Part shown: piece after piece, positions 22,698 through 23,234 of the stretch
How positions within the stretch are numbered: the stretch's first letter is position 1
How the letters are laid out: every line of letters starts with the position of its first letter
Source: JBBTWV01 sp038062615
Lineage (GTDB): Bacteria; Patescibacteriota; Gracilibacteria; UBA1369; UM-FILTER-53-11
NCBI GenBank assembly: GCA_038062615.1
Contig: JBBTWV010000034.1
Location: forward strand, 1 to 23,234
Reading direction: 5' to 3'
Length of the DNA stretch: 23,234 nucleotides
Notes under the pieces: generated by a model
Told to the model about the DNA's origin: nothing
Databases searched by the model: none
The model's input: the letters and a program-made list of their open reading frames with translations, nothing else
Made by a program: the position numbers and the translations under genes

Positions 22698-23234
22698 TAT
22701 AGTGTTACAACTTTTGCCTGTCCTATCTTTGTGGGCAGAGCAAAATGCAGTTTTCCTCCAATATGCTTTTTGTCCATTCCTAAAGCTTTCTTGATTTGCG
22801 CTGGTGCATATTTGGATGGGATTTTTGTGGGAAGTCCAAACATTTTTAACACTTCTATAATCATTTGAGCATCTTGCTGTTTGAGGATTTTTCTTCCCAC
22901 CGCCACTCGATTTTCCGCCACCATACCAATGGCCACGGCTTCGCCGTGAGGGAGGGTGTAATCGCTTAGCTGCTCTAATGCATGACCAACGGTATGTCCA
23001 TAATTTAGGAGCATTCGTGACATAGAACTCTTGGCTTTGGAAAGGGATTCTTTCTCGTCGCGTCGCACGATTCTTAACTTAATATTGGCGCTTTTTTCCA
23101 CCACTTGTTTGAGCAGGATCTTCTCCCTTTTTAAAATTTTATCAGCATTTTTTTTAAGAAAATTAAAAAAATTTTTAACGGCAATTATGCCGTGCTTTAT
23201 AACTTCGGCCAGTCCGATTTTAAAATCAGGTTCT
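22697..23234 (-). CDS. aroB: 3-dehydroquinate synthase, C-terminal part (cut by window edge)
   Basis: The frame stays open to the window edge; the visible 178 residues are the C-terminal half of AroB, which converts DAHP to 3-dehydroquinate using NAD and zinc. The internal GTG at 23104 is not the start, since the residues above it read GLAEVIKHG, a conserved AroB motif that carries a zinc-ligand Glu. The other metal-binding motifs are NYGHTVGHALE and LPHGEAVAIGM. The C-terminal phrases DKKHIGGKLHFALPTKIG also fit. It is the first gene seen in the aroB, aroA-aroK, nadB cluster, and its stop overlaps the next start by one base. Confidence 0.95.
   Translation of the reverse strand, partial: EPDFKIGLAEVIKHGIIAVKNFFNFLKKNADKILKREKILLKQVVEKSANIKLRIVRRDEKESLSKAKSSMSRMLLNYGHTVGHALEQLSDYTLPHGEAVAIGMVAENRVAVGRKILKQQDAQMIIEVLKMFGLPTKIPSKYAPAQIKKALGMDKKHIGGKLHFALPTKIGQAKVVTL

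Noticed and set aside
22697..23104. aroB as a short gene starting at GTG 23104
   Set aside because: The frame is open to the window edge and the residues above 23104 include the conserved GLAEVIKHG motif, so the gene is cut by the window, not short.

Overview
The window looks like chromosome from a Patescibacteria (CPR) bacterium, most plausibly the Peregrinibacteria/Gracilibacteria side. This is inferred from the gene mix: a VirB4-like ATPase, a FecR-domain protein, an SLH-S41 protease, an HNH protein with a helical N-terminal region, many unrecognised helical proteins, and very few Shine-Dalgarno sites. TGA is used as a stop (ends at 9441, 12323, 13289), so this is the standard bacterial code, not the Gracilibacteria code that reads TGA as glycine. 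No tRNA, rRNA, CRISPR array or transposase gene was seen. No gene-free stretch exceeds 300 bases; the longest, 3209-3443, holds nothing I can call.

Layout. (1) 1-2179: the end of a palindromic repeat, then a VirB4/TraC-like secretion ATPase. (2) 2184-5231: a block of four minus-strand accessory genes (HNH nuclease-like, two lipoproteins, a possible HEPN-fold protein) bounded on both sides by long palindromic elements. (3) 5255-13289: an exported S41 protease with SLH repeats, divergent from a FecR-like membrane-anchored protein that has a consensus promoter. Three further plus-strand genes follow: a small helical protein, a large protein of unknown function and a soluble histidine-kinase-like ATPase. 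(4) 13325-17828: a housekeeping run of gyrB, rpsU, prmC and prfA. (5) 17869-19465: two unrecognised genes behind a good promoter. (6) 19462-23234, minus strand: aroB (cut by the window edge), an aroA-aroK fusion and nadB, a tightly packed shikimate/NAD operon.

The most unusual signal is a set of long palindromic elements. One family has two copies. One copy sits downstream of the VirB4-like gene. The other lies inside prmC, where it adds about 46 codons without breaking the frame and accounts for the whole excess length of that protein. The two copies differ by paired changes that preserve the stem, which points to conserved secondary structure. A second family fills the rpsU-prmC gap and reappears, in part, just before the VirB4-like start. 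A third type, at 5074-5231, has perfect 30-bp arms. The prmC case resembles in kind the Rickettsia palindromic elements that insert in-frame in genes.

How the genes work together: PrmC methylates the GGQ glutamine of RF1, whose gene prfA lies next to it. AroB, AroA and AroK are shikimate-pathway steps, and NadB starts de novo NAD synthesis from aspartate. Several promoters lie so close to the start codon that leaderless or nearly leaderless mRNAs are predicted (gyrB, nadB).
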